Source: an uncultured Clostridium sp. (GTDB lineage: Bacteria; Bacillota; Clostridia; TANB77; CAG-508). Taken from it: 64,000 nucleotides of DNA. How positions within the stretch are numbered: position 1 is the first letter of the stretch; the number at the start of each line of letters is the position of its first letter. Shown in pieces: positions 27,400 to 37,023 of this stretch. Location: assembly GCA_900551615.1 (NCBI GenBank), contig URWN01000003.1:13584-77583 (forward strand). The letters run 5' to 3'. Both the position numbers and the translations under genes were made by a program. The notes under the pieces were generated by a model. That model searched no databases, was not told the origin of the DNA, and saw nothing but the letters and a program-made list of their open reading frames with translations.

Positions 27400-27757
27400 T
27401 TAAATCTCCTAAAAATTTTATATAAATTATTATAAATTGCAATTCATTTATATATTTTGTTGAAAAGGTTGTATATATAATATTTTAAATTGAGTTTGAA
27501 CTGATTAATTTATTAATATTTATGTTTGTAGTGTGTATCTATGATTTGAATTTGTAGTATCTTAAACGCCTTGGAAAACGGGAATTTCAAATATTATAAA
27601 TACAACCTTTTATTTATGTAATTTTGATTGTAACTATTATAATATAAAAAAACAAAAAATTCAATGAAATCTATTGATAAATTTTATTAATTGTAATATA
27701 ATCGTAACGAAAATGTAACAAAAGTGAAACAAATAAAAAAGGAAGGGAAGAAGTTAC
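27400..27757. other. Divergent intergenic region tsaE/mreB, no gene seen
   Basis: These 358 bases contain no convincing gene. They hold the ribosome binding site and promoter area for tsaE, and the mreB promoter at 27674-27702. An inverted pair, AAAAGGTTGTAT (27463-27474) and ATACAACCTTTT (27600-27611), lies 125 bases apart. Between its arms is a less AT-rich stretch around 27560-27590. No array or RNA gene is recognised. Confidence 0.6.
27674..27702 (+). promoter_or_regulatory. Sigma-A promoter of mreB
   Basis: TTGATA (27674-27679), a 17-bp spacer, and a perfect TATAAT (27697-27702). It lies 56 bases upstream of the mreB start. Confidence 0.75.
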
Positions 27758-28765
27758 GTGTTAAAATTTGGATTTGGACAAGATGTTGGAATAGATTTAG
27801 GAACAGCAACAGTAATTGTATATATAAAAGGAAAAGGAATAGTATTAAGAGAACCATCAGTAGTAGCTGTAGATAGAAACTCAGGAGATGTATTAGCAGT
27901 TGGTGGAGAAGCAAGAAGAATGATAGGAAGAACACCAGGAAACATAATAGCAACAAGACCATTAAGAGACGGTGTAATTTCTGATTATACAGTAACAGAA
28001 AAAATGTTAAAACATTTTATAGGAAAAGTATGTGGAAAATCAATATTTGCACCAAGAATAATGATTTGTATACCATCACAAGTAACAGAAGTTGAAAAAA
28101 AGGCAGTAATAGATGCTGCAATTCAAGCAGGAGCAAGGAAAGTGTATCTAATAGAAGAGCCAATAGCAGCAGCAATAGGAGCTGGAATAGATATATCAAA
28201 ACCATGTGGAAATATGGTAGTAGATATTGGTGGTGGAACAACAGACATAGCAGTAATCTCATTGGGAGGCTCAGTTGTAAGTACATCTTTAAAAGTTGCT
28301 GGAGATAAATTTGATGAATATATAGTAAAATATATTAAGAAAAAACATAATATAGCAATAGGTGAAAGAACAGCAGAAGACCTAAAAATCAATATAGGAT
28401 GTGTATATCCAAAAATCCAAGACACAGAAATGGATATAAGAGGAAGAGACTTAACAACAGGATTACCAAAAACAATAACTGTACATTCAAGCGAAATGTT
28501 AGAAGCATTAATAGAACCAGCAATGATGATTGTTGATGCAGTTCATAGTGTATTAGAAAGAACACCACCAGAATTAGCAGCAGACATAAGTGACAAAGGA
28601 ATATATATGACAGGTGGAGGTTGCTTAATAGATGGACTTGATAAGTTATTACAAGAAAAAACAGGTATAAATGTAATGATTGCTCAAGACTCAATTTCAT
28701 GTGTAGCATTAGGAACAGGAAAAGCATTAGATAACTTAGATACATTAGATGGAAAATCAAAATAA
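27758..28765 (+). CDS. mreB: Rod-shape-determining actin-like protein MreB
   Basis: MreB polymerises along the membrane and directs elongasome peptidoglycan synthesis. The 335-aa protein has the phosphate-1 loop GIDLGTATV, the connect and phosphate-2 region VVDIGGGTTDIAV (about 150-162), and the adenosine motif TGGGCLIDG. It starts at GTG 27758, behind GGAAGGGAAG. mreC and mreD do not follow, so this may be a stand-alone MreB or Mbl-type gene. A family A repeat begins 7 nt after the stop. Confidence 0.95.
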   Translation: MLKFGFGQDVGIDLGTATVIVYIKGKGIVLREPSVVAVDRNSGDVLAVGGEARRMIGRTPGNIIATRPLRDGVISDYTVTEKMLKHFIGKVCGKSIFAPRIMICIPSQVTEVEKKAVIDAAIQAGARKVYLIEEPIAAAIGAGIDISKPCGNMVVDIGGGTTDIAVISLGGSVVSTSLKVAGDKFDEYIVKYIKKKHNIAIGERTAEDLKINIGCVYPKIQDTEMDIRGRDLTTGLPKTITVHSSEMLEALIEPAMMIVDAVHSVLERTPPELAADISDKGIYMTGGGCLIDGLDKLLQEKTGINVMIAQDSISCVALGTGKALDNLDTLDGKSK

Positions 28766-28772
28766 AAATAAG

Positions 28773-28801
28773 TGTCCTTTTGGGACGGTTCTTTTTGGAC
28801 A
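28773..28801 (+). repeat. REP-like palindrome, family A variant (3'-of-gene orientation)
   Basis: This is a 29-bp element whose left arm reads TGTCCTTTT instead of TGTCCAAAA, with the usual GGGACGGTTC centre and TTTTTGGACA right arm. It lies 7 nt after the mreB stop. Confidence 0.85.
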
Positions 28802-28876
28802 TCGTCTTTTAAAAGGACATTTTTAAATATGGATTTATAGTTGTTTTAAAAGAACACAAATGGAAGGAAAAATAAA

Positions 28877-30214
28877 ATGAGTAAAGTAGTAAGATTTGTA
28901 ACATTAGGATGTAAAGTAAATCAATATGAGACAAATGCAATGGCACAAAAATTTCTAGAAAAAGGATATAAAATAATAGAAGAAATAACACCAGAAAATG
29001 AGCATATAAATCCTGATATATGTATAATAAATACATGTACTGTAACAAATATGTCAGACAGAAAATCAAGACAAATGCTAAGAAGAATGAAAGAAAAAAA
29101 TCAAAATACAATAGTAGTTGCAGTTGGATGTTATGCACAAGTTGCAAAAGAGGAATTAGCAAAAATTCCGGAAATTGATTTAGTTCTAGGAAATAATGAA
29201 AAAGTAGAAATTGTAAAATATGTAGAAGAGTACCTAAATAATCATATAGATAATATAAAACTTGATGATGTAATGTATTCAAAGGAATTTTCTGATTTTG
29301 GAGATGTAACATATACAGAAAAAACTAGAGCAGTTATTAAAATTCAAGATGGATGTGATAGATTTTGTTCATATTGCATAATACCATATGCTAGAGGAAG
29401 AGTAAGAAGTAGGAAACCAGAAAGTATATTGTCAGAAATAACACAAATAGCATCAAAAGGAATAAAAGAAGTTGTAATAACAGGGATTCACATAGCGTCA
29501 TATGGAAAAGACTTTGCAATGAGCAAAGATTCAAAATTAGAAAATTATAGATTAATAGATTTATTAGAAGAAATAAATGAAATCAAAGGAATAGAAAGAA
29601 TACGATTAGGTTCAATAGAGCCATTACTTATAACAGAAGAATTTGTAGGAAGACTAAAAAAATTGGAAAAAATATGTCATCATTTTCATTTATCATTACA
29701 AAGTGGATGTGATGAAACTTTAAAAAGAATGAATAGAAGATATACTATTGAACAATTTAAAGAAATTGTAAAAATATTACGAAAAACATATGATGATGTT
29801 AATTTAACAACAGATATAATAGTAGGTTTTCCAGGTGAAACAGAAGAAGAATTTAACAAAACATATCAATTTTTGGAAGAAATCAAATTTTATAAAATGC
29901 ATGTATTTAAATATTCACCACGAAAAGGGACAAAAGCTGCAGTGATGCCAAATCAAATAGCTGGGAATATAAAAGAAGAAAGAAGTAAAAGATTAATAGA
30001 ACTATCAGATAAAAATGAAATGGAGTATAATGAATCATATATTGGAAAGAAAGTAGAAGTATTATTTGAAGAAGAAAAATCAGAAACATATAAAGGACAT
30101 ACACAAAATTATATAATGGTACACTGCAAATCTGATAAAAATCTTGATAATAAAATAGTTAAGGTAATATGCAAAAAAGCAGAAAAAGAACATATTGAAA
30201 GTGAAGTTTTATAA
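28877..30214 (+). CDS. mtaB: tRNA t6A37 methylthiotransferase MtaB
   Basis: MtaB is a radical-SAM enzyme that converts t6A37 to ms2t6A37 in tRNAs, so it acts on the product of the neighbouring tsaE-tsaB operon. The 445-aa protein has the UPF0004 domain (TLGCKVNQYET, with cysteines in CIINTCTVT and AVGCYAQ). The radical-SAM cluster is C160-x3-C164-x2-C167, and a TRAM domain (about 378-440) ends the protein. The CKVNQYET motif separates MtaB from MiaB. GGAAGG precedes ATG 28877. Confidence 0.95.
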   Translation: MSKVVRFVTLGCKVNQYETNAMAQKFLEKGYKIIEEITPENEHINPDICIINTCTVTNMSDRKSRQMLRRMKEKNQNTIVVAVGCYAQVAKEELAKIPEIDLVLGNNEKVEIVKYVEEYLNNHIDNIKLDDVMYSKEFSDFGDVTYTEKTRAVIKIQDGCDRFCSYCIIPYARGRVRSRKPESILSEITQIASKGIKEVVITGIHIASYGKDFAMSKDSKLENYRLIDLLEEINEIKGIERIRLGSIEPLLITEEFVGRLKKLEKICHHFHLSLQSGCDETLKRMNRRYTIEQFKEIVKILRKTYDDVNLTTDIIVGFPGETEEEFNKTYQFLEEIKFYKMHVFKYSPRKGTKAAVMPNQIAGNIKEERSKRLIELSDKNEMEYNESYIGKKVEVLFEEEKSETYKGHTQNYIMVHCKSDKNLDNKIVKVICKKAEKEHIESEVL

Positions 30215-30283
30215 AATAGGAAAATGTAACAAAAATGTAATATTTATGTAATAAAAACTTAATACAAAAAAAGTTTAAAACCC

Positions 30284-30312
30284 TTGATAAATATTTTTAA
30301 ATGTAGTATAAA
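30284..30312 (+). promoter_or_regulatory. Sigma-A promoter of the 103-aa protein
   Basis: TTGATA (30284-30289), a 17-bp spacer and TATAAA (30307-30312). The -35 lies in a 17-base string (30276-30292) identical to the rpsO promoter region at 60265-60281. Confidence 0.75.
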
Positions 30313-30349
30313 ATATGTAGAGATAATTAATACAAAGGAGGAACTACAG

Positions 30350-30661
30350 ATGGCAGAAATAAATCAAGAAAACGGTGTATTTGGCGGAGTTTCATTTGGA
30401 AATGAAGTAAATGAAAATGCTGTTGTTGAAAATGCAGGAACAATTAGAAATGAAGCATTACCAGCAAAAGTAGGATTTTGGCAAAAATTCAAATCTTTCT
30501 GGTTACAAGATATTGATTGGAATAAAGAAATAAAAGTTGAATTAACACCAGGTCAACAAAAAGTTGAAGATGAAATAAATGAATTTTTACATCAAGAAAT
30601 CACTTGGGAAAAAGTACATGATTTCTTATTCCAAGATATTTCTTTTGGAAAGAAAAAATAA
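30350..30661 (+). CDS. Unknown 103-aa protein with three FxxQ(D/E)I repeats
   Basis: No named family is recognised. The start is ATG 30350 with AAAGGAGG upstream. Residues 1-40 are polar and low complexity (NEVNENAVVENAG). The second half contains three similar blocks, FWLQDIDWNK, FLHQEITWEK and FLFQDISFGK, separated by a helix-like linker. This suggests short amphipathic aromatic helices that could bind a membrane or a repeated partner site. It has its own good promoter and an 18-bp terminator, so it is probably a well expressed single-gene transcript. A family A repeat lies 13 nt after the stop. Confidence 0.75.
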   Translation: MAEINQENGVFGGVSFGNEVNENAVVENAGTIRNEALPAKVGFWQKFKSFWLQDIDWNKEIKVELTPGQQKVEDEINEFLHQEITWEKVHDFLFQDISFGKKK

Positions 30662-30674
30662 TTTAGGCTAATTG

Positions 30675-30703
30675 TGTCCAAAAGGGACGGTTCTTTTTGG
30701 ACA
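30675..30703 (+). repeat. REP-like palindrome, family A, left flank of the RAYT gene
   Basis: Arms TGTCCAAAA and TTTTTGGACA surround GGGACGGTTC. This copy and the inverse copy at 31647-31675 bracket the RAYT gene. Confidence 0.92.
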
Positions 30704-30752
30704 TTTTATTATTTATAAGTAATATAAATAATGTGAATTTTTTGTAAAAATT

Positions 30753-30797
30753 AAAAAAAGTATAGCACATCAATAAAAAATGTGTTATACTTTTTTT
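30753..30797. terminator. Rho-independent terminator, 18-bp stem
   Basis: The left arm 30753-30770 (seven A, then GTATAGCACAT) and right arm 30780-30797 (ATGTGTTATAC, then seven T) pair fully with one G-U. The stem separates the 103-aa gene from the RAYT gene and can work on both strands. Confidence 0.9.
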
Positions 30798-30861
30798 GTT
30801 TAATTGCTATTTTTGGGGGAAAATAGAAAATATTTAAAATAAAAATTAAAGGAGTGATTTT

Positions 30862-31695
30862 TTGCCTAGAATAGCGAGAATGTATAGTGAGTTAAAGGTT
30901 TATCATATAATAATACGAGGAATTGATAAACAAGACATATTTTTAGATACATATGATAAAGATAAATTTTTAAAGATAATACGTGATACAAAAGAAAAAT
31001 ATAATTATGAAGTTTATGCATATTGTTTAATGGATAATCATGTTCATTTGATAATCTATGATAAGGATGAAAAGATTTCAAAAATAATGCAAAGTATAGA
31101 AATAAGATATGTATCATATTTTAATCTTAAATATGATAGAGTGGGACATTTATTTCAAGATAGATTTCATAGTAAAAGAATAGGAGATAGAGAATACTTA
31201 AAGTTGGCTTGTAGATATATTCATCAAAATCCGGCAAAAGCAGGCATAGCAAAGACAGAAGAATATAAGTGGAGTAGTTATAAAGAATATATTAAAACTC
31301 CTGAAATAATAAATAATAAACTTCTATTATTAGTTTTTTCTAAAGATGAAAATGTTGCAAAACAAGAATTTATAAGGTTTCATAATGTAAATGCTAATGA
31401 AGATAAGAAAACAGAAATTACAAACATATTGGAATATGAATTAAATGTAAAATTTACAGATGATGAAATTAGAAAATATATTTGTGATTTACTAGAAATA
31501 AAAAATGTTTATGATATTTCCAAATATAATGCTAAAATAAGAAAAGAGCAGTTATTAAAAATAAAATGTTTGAAGAAAGTTTCTATAAGTCAATTAGCAA
31601 GGGTACTAGGAATTAATAGAAAAATAATAGAAAGAACGTTAAAAAATGTCCAAAAAGAACCGTCCCTTTTGGACATGGACACAAAAAGGAGGTAG
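30862..31695 (+). CDS. REP-associated tyrosine transposase (RAYT, Y1/HUH superfamily)
   Basis: This 277-aa Y1 transposase has the HUH motif H60-V61-H62 in MDNHVHLII. The catalytic tyrosine is Y119 in RYIHQNPAKAGIA, preceded by the GHLFQDRFHSK block typical of RAYTs. Known RAYTs are single-copy, domesticated relatives of IS200/IS605 TnpA that nick single-stranded DNA at REP hairpins. A C-terminal region (about 190-260) contains an HTH-like stretch, VSISQLARVLGINRKIIER. Translation starts at TTG 30862 with AAAGGAG 7 nt upstream. Two inverted family A repeats flank the gene, and the right one encodes residues about 262-271, so the tail is repeat-derived. This is the likely mobiliser of the dispersed repeats. 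Confidence 0.9.
   Translation: MPRIARMYSELKVYHIIIRGIDKQDIFLDTYDKDKFLKIIRDTKEKYNYEVYAYCLMDNHVHLIIYDKDEKISKIMQSIEIRYVSYFNLKYDRVGHLFQDRFHSKRIGDREYLKLACRYIHQNPAKAGIAKTEEYKWSSYKEYIKTPEIINNKLLLLVFSKDENVAKQEFIRFHNVNANEDKKTEITNILEYELNVKFTDDEIRKYICDLLEIKNVYDISKYNAKIRKEQLLKIKCLKKVSISQLARVLGINRKIIERTLKNVQKEPSLLDMDTKRR
31647..31675 (-). repeat. REP-like palindrome, family A, right flank of the RAYT gene
   Basis: Arms TGTCCAAAAA and TTTTGGACA surround GAACCGTCCC. It lies within the last codons of the RAYT gene and 23 nt upstream of the radA start, next to its AGGAGG. Confidence 0.92.
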
Positions 31696-31698
31696 AAC

Positions 31699-33064
31699 GT
31701 GGCAAAGAATAAGACAGTTTTTGTATGTAATGAATGTGGATATGAATCAGGAAAATGGCTAGGAAAATGCCCTGCGTGTGGTAGTTGGAATACTTTTTTT
31801 GAACAAAAAATAGTAGAAAGTAAAAATAGTTCATTAAAAGCTGAAAAAAATACAAATAATATACCACAAAGACTTGATTCATATGAAGCTAAAGAGACAA
31901 TAAGGACATCAACAGGTTTTGATGAATTAGATAGAGTTTTGGGTGGTGGACTTGTAAAGGGTTCATTAATTTTACTAGGAGGAGAGCCTGGAATTGGTAA
32001 ATCTACTTTAATATTACAGTTATGTGATAAAGTAAAAGGAGAAGGACAAGTATTATATGTTTCAGGAGAAGAGTCAGCAGAACAAATAAAATTAAGAGCT
32101 GATAGATTGCGGAATTCATAATGAGGATATATTATTTTTAGGTGAGACTGATATTGATATTGTAAACCAAAATATAATAAATTTAAATCCAAAATTAGTA
32201 ATAATAGATTCAATTCAAACAATGTATTCAGAAGAAATTTCGGCAGCAGCTGGAAGCGTAAGCCAAGTAAGAGAAATAACATCACAGATAATGAGAGTGT
32301 GCAAATCTAGAAATATAACAACAATAATTATAGGACATGTAACAAAAGATGGAAACATAGCAGGACCAAGAGTTTTGGAACATATGGTAGATACAGTTTT
32401 ATATTTAGAAGGAGAAAGATATTTTTCTTATAGAATATTAAGAGGAGTAAAAAATAGATTTGGTTCTACAAATGAAATAGGTATGTTTGAAATGAAAGGA
32501 GAGGGAATGTGCGAAATAACTAATCCTTCAGATGTATTAATTTCAGAAAGAGAAGATAATCCACCAGGCTCATGTATTGTATCTTGTATGGAAGGTACTA
32601 GGTCAATGCTAGTAGAATTGCAAGCATTAACAACGCAAAGTGTATTTGGATTTCCTAAAAGGACTGCAAATGGTATAGATTATAATAGATTAGCGTTATT
32701 GATTGCAGTTTTGGAAAAAAGAGCTGGTATGAATTTAGGAAGTCAAGATGTTTATTTAAATGTTGTAGGTGGTTTGAAAATAAATGAGCCTTCTATAGAT
32801 TTAGGAATTATAATGGTAACCGCATCAAGCTATAAAAATATTCCAATTGAAAAAAACGTTGCTATAATGGGAGAAGTTGGTCTTACAGGTGAAGTTAGAA
32901 GAATTAATATGATAGAAAAAAGATTAAAAGAAGCGGAAAAATTAGGATTTAAAAAATGCATAATTCCAGAAAGTAATAAAAAAGGCTTGAAAGAAAATTT
33001 TAAATTAGATATAATAGGTGTCAAAGATGTAAATGAGGCAATGAAAAAATTGGGACTAAAGTAA
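31699..33064 (+). pseudogene. radA: DNA repair protein RadA, broken by a +1 frameshift
   Basis: RadA is a RecA/Lon-like ATPase that promotes branch migration in recombination. From GTG 31699 come the C4 zinc finger (CNECGYESGKWLGKCPAC), the RecA-like core with Walker A GGEPGIGKS, and ESAEQIKLRADRL. One extra base at about 32108-32110 then shifts the frame, and a stop follows at 32119-32121. The next frame continues exactly with GIHNEDILFLGE, the Walker B strand LVIIDSIQT, the KNRFG motif and the Lon-like domain to 33064. Repaired, the protein would be 454 aa, the normal length. An ATG at 32222 could start the second part, but that piece lacks Walker A and B. disA follows, as in Bacillus. Confidence 0.88.
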
Positions 33065-33120
33065 TTAAGGACAAAATACCAAAATGTTAAAACTGTTAAA
33101 AGTATTAAAAGTATCAAAAG

Positions 33121-33149
33121 TGTCCAAAAAGAACCGTCCCTTTTGGACA
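33121..33149 (-). repeat. REP-like palindrome, family A (5'-of-gene orientation)
   Basis: Arms TGTCCAAAAA and TTTTGGACA surround GAACCGTCCC. It lies 23 nt upstream of the disA start, right before its GGGAGG. The preceding 50 bases carry several AAAAGTAT(T/C)AAAA-like near repeats. Confidence 0.9.
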
Positions 33150-33172
33150 TGCCCCGAAGGGAGGAATAGATT

Positions 33173-34231
33173 TTGACAGCAGATTTGCTTAAATTAATAG
33201 CACCTGGAACTCCAATAAGAGATGGGCTTGAAAATATACTAAGAGCAAAGACAGGGGCTTTATTACTTATAACAGATAATAATGATGTAATAAAGGAAAT
33301 TGTTGATGGCGGATTTTATATAAATGAAGAATATACATCTTCAAAATTATATGAATTAGCTAAAATGGATGGAGCAATTGTTTTAAGTGGTGATTTAAAA
33401 AGAATTTTATTTGCAAATGCACAACTTATACCTTCAAGGGAGATTGAAACAAGAGAAACTGGAACTAGACATAGAACAGCTGAAAGAACTGCAAAACAAA
33501 CTGGTGAATTGGTAATAAGTATATCTCAAAGAAGAAATATAATAACAATTTTTAAAGGAGATTTTAGATATATATTAGAGGACACAAATGCTGTTTTAAA
33601 CAAGGCAAACCAAGGTATTCAAACACTTGAAAGATATAAAAAAGTATTTGATAATAAACTTGCAATATTAAACGAATATGAATTTAATGATATAGTTACA
33701 TTAAAAAATGTAATTGATGTAATACAAAGAGCAGAAATGGTAAGAAGAATTTCTTATGAAATCAAAAATCAAATATATGAACTTGGTGAGGATGGAAGAC
33801 TTGTAAATATGCAATTACAAGAATTAATGGGAGGCTTAGAAAAAGAGGAAGCCTTAATTATAAAAGATTATATAGTTGTAAAGAAATCAACTAAGAATAA
33901 AAAAACACCCGAAAAAGTAATAGAAGAATTATCAAAAATGCAATATGAGGAGATGACAAGAGAAACTACAATAGCTAAATTGTTAGGATATGATACATTT
34001 GATAATTATGATGAAGTTGGTGTATACACAAGAGGTTATAGAATTATAAATAAAATACCAAGAATGCCATCAAATATTGTAGAAAATTTAGTAATGTCAT
34101 TTAAATCATTTCAACATATTTTGGCAGCTGATATAGAAAGTTTAGATGAAGTTGATGGAATTGGTGAAGTTAGAGCAAGAACAATTAGACAATCTTTAAG
34201 AAGGATGCAAGAGCAATTTATATTTGAGTAA
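33173..34231 (+). CDS. disA: Diadenylate cyclase and DNA integrity scanning protein DisA
   Basis: DisA makes c-di-AMP and senses branched DNA. In the 352-aa protein the DAC domain has DGA (66-68, in KMDGAIVLSGD) and RHR (99-101, in GTRHRTAER). A helical linker (about 145-285) and a C-terminal helix-hairpin-helix DNA-binding domain (SLDEVDGIGEVRARTIR) follow. It starts at TTG 33173, about 8 nt after GGGAGG. It lies downstream of radA, whose product inhibits DisA in Bacillus. Loss of RadA here could therefore affect c-di-AMP control. Confidence 0.96.
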   Translation: MTADLLKLIAPGTPIRDGLENILRAKTGALLLITDNNDVIKEIVDGGFYINEEYTSSKLYELAKMDGAIVLSGDLKRILFANAQLIPSREIETRETGTRHRTAERTAKQTGELVISISQRRNIITIFKGDFRYILEDTNAVLNKANQGIQTLERYKKVFDNKLAILNEYEFNDIVTLKNVIDVIQRAEMVRRISYEIKNQIYELGEDGRLVNMQLQELMGGLEKEEALIIKDYIVVKKSTKNKKTPEKVIEELSKMQYEEMTRETTIAKLLGYDTFDNYDEVGVYTRGYRIINKIPRMPSNIVENLVMSFKSFQHILAADIESLDEVDGIGEVRARTIRQSLRRMQEQFIFE

Positions 34232-34284
34232 TATTTAAATAAGCAAATATTTTAAAACAAAAATAAGGAGGAACTAAAAGAAAA

Positions 34285-35058
34285 ATGAAAAAAGTTGGAA
34301 AAATAATTTGGATAGTAGCGTTAATAGCTATAATAGTATTAATAGGAGTTGTAGGATTTGGATATTATAAAAAAGCAACATTTACAAGCCAAAATCCTGT
34401 AGCAACAATGGAAGTTGAAAACTTTGGAACAATCAAAATGGAATTATATCCAGACCAAGCACCAGAAGCGGTTGCCAATTTTATAAAATTGGCAAATAAC
34501 GGATTTTATGATGGAACAACATTCCATAGAATTGTAAAAGATTTTATGATTCAAACAGGTTCAAAAGATGGTGATGGTAAAACAGGGGCAAAATTGAGTA
34601 ATTTAAAAGATGGCGGAGAAAATAAAGATTATTCAATAAAAGGTGAGTTTTTAGCAAATGGAGTAACAAATACTATAAAATTTGAAGAAGGAACTGTTGC
34701 AATGGCTAGAGCTGATTATACACAGTATTCTTCAAACCTAAAAGAAAAATCATATAATTCAGCATGTTCACAATTTTTTATAATGACTAAAGAAAATACA
34801 AACTTAAATGGATATTATGCAGCATTTGGAAAAGTAACAGAAGGAATGGATGTTGTACACAATATAGAAAATGTTGAAGTTAAAGCGACAGAAGGACAAG
34901 AAAATACAGAAAATGCTGAAGTGAGTACACCAGTAAATGCTCCAAAAGTTACATCAATAAGAGTTGAAACATTTGGAATTGATTATGGTATGCCAAATAC
35001 ATTAACGCCATTTGATTATACATCTTGGTTATATAAACAATATGGAATAGGTCAATAA
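34285..35058 (+). CDS. Membrane-anchored cyclophilin-type peptidyl-prolyl isomerase
   Basis: The 257-aa protein has an N-terminal TM anchor (about 8-28). A cyclophilin domain follows, with TFHRIVKDFMIQTGSKDGDG, the SACSQFFIMT core and YAAFGKVTEGMDVV. A linker rich in acidic residues and an extra C-terminal segment (TPFDYTSWLYKQYG) come last. It likely folds proteins outside the membrane. The ribosome binding site is AAGGAGG before ATG 34285. A family C repeat starts 6 nt after the stop. Confidence 0.92.
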   Translation: MKKVGKIIWIVALIAIIVLIGVVGFGYYKKATFTSQNPVATMEVENFGTIKMELYPDQAPEAVANFIKLANNGFYDGTTFHRIVKDFMIQTGSKDGDGKTGAKLSNLKDGGENKDYSIKGEFLANGVTNTIKFEEGTVAMARADYTQYSSNLKEKSYNSACSQFFIMTKENTNLNGYYAAFGKVTEGMDVVHNIENVEVKATEGQENTENAEVSTPVNAPKVTSIRVETFGIDYGMPNTLTPFDYTSWLYKQYGIGQ

Positions 35059-35064
35059 AATTTC

Positions 35065-35091
35065 TGTCAATAGGGACGCCCCTTTTTGACA
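35065..35091 (+). repeat. REP-like palindrome, family C (3'-of-gene orientation)
   Basis: Arms TGTCAA and TTGACA surround TAGGGACGCCCCTTT. It starts 6 nt after the cyclophilin stop. A decayed extra TTTTTGACAG arm follows at about 35092-35101. Confidence 0.88.
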
Positions 35092-35152
35092 TTTTTGACA
35101 GAAAATTAGCTACAGTTCAGTAAAAATTAATGTCAAGTAAAAAAATTAGAAA

Positions 35153-35186
35153 AACACTTGCCAAATAAAAAGGCAAGTGTTAAAAT
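35153..35186 (+). promoter_or_regulatory. pyrG promoter embedded in an inverted repeat
   Basis: TTGCCA (35158-35163), a 17-bp spacer and TAAAAT (35181-35186). The -35 lies in the left arm AACACTTGCC (35153-35162) and the -10 abuts the right arm GGCAAGTGTT (35172-35181) of a perfect 10-bp inverted repeat. Confidence 0.55.
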
Positions 35187-35192
35187 AATAAT

Positions 35193-35246
35193 AGATTAAA
35201 AAAAAACCGCATTTGCCGGAAAAATTTTTTTAATCTTTTTTTATTT
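35193..35246 (+). promoter_or_regulatory. Terminator-like hairpin in the pyrG leader
   Basis: AGATTAAAAAAA (35193-35204) pairs with TTTTTTTAATCT (35225-35236). There is a small inner CCG/CGG stem, and a T-rich tract follows to about 35246. It begins about where the transcript from the 35158/35181 promoter would start. In Bacillus, pyrG is controlled by leader attenuation. The GGGC start used there is not seen here. Confidence 0.45.
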
Positions 35247-35284
35247 TTAAAAACAAGGCAAAAATGATTTTTTTTATTTTTTAG

Positions 35285-36904
<1,620 letters not shown>

Positions 36905-36953
36905 CTATAATTATGGATAGAAAACTATTTGCACTATTGACGATTTACATAAT

Positions 36954-36982
36954 TTGCAAATTGTTTGAAATTATGCTATAAT
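36954..36982 (+). promoter_or_regulatory. Sigma-A promoter of the 165-aa protein
   Basis: TTGCAA (36954-36959), a 17-bp spacer, and TATAAT (36977-36982) with an upstream TGC (extended -10). Confidence 0.78.
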
Positions 36983-37023
36983 ATAAATACAATAAAATTA
37001 TATATTTATATGGAGGTTTACAT

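Noticed and set aside
27520..27590. A stretch on the minus strand (GTTTAAGATACTACAAATTC) that resembles the start of some CRISPR repeats
   Set aside because: It occurs once, with no spacers, no second repeat and no cas genes in the window.
30675..31675. The RAYT and its flanks as an IS200/IS605 insertion sequence
   Set aside because: The protein is longer than TnpA of IS200, has an extra HTH-like C-terminal region and the RAYT blocks, and there is no TnpB. The same palindromes occur alone at many other places. RAYT plus REP fits better.
31699..32222. Programmed frameshift in radA
   Set aside because: No slippery heptamer, internal Shine-Dalgarno or downstream pseudoknot is evident at the shift, and RadA is not known to use one. 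Mutation or sequencing error is simpler.
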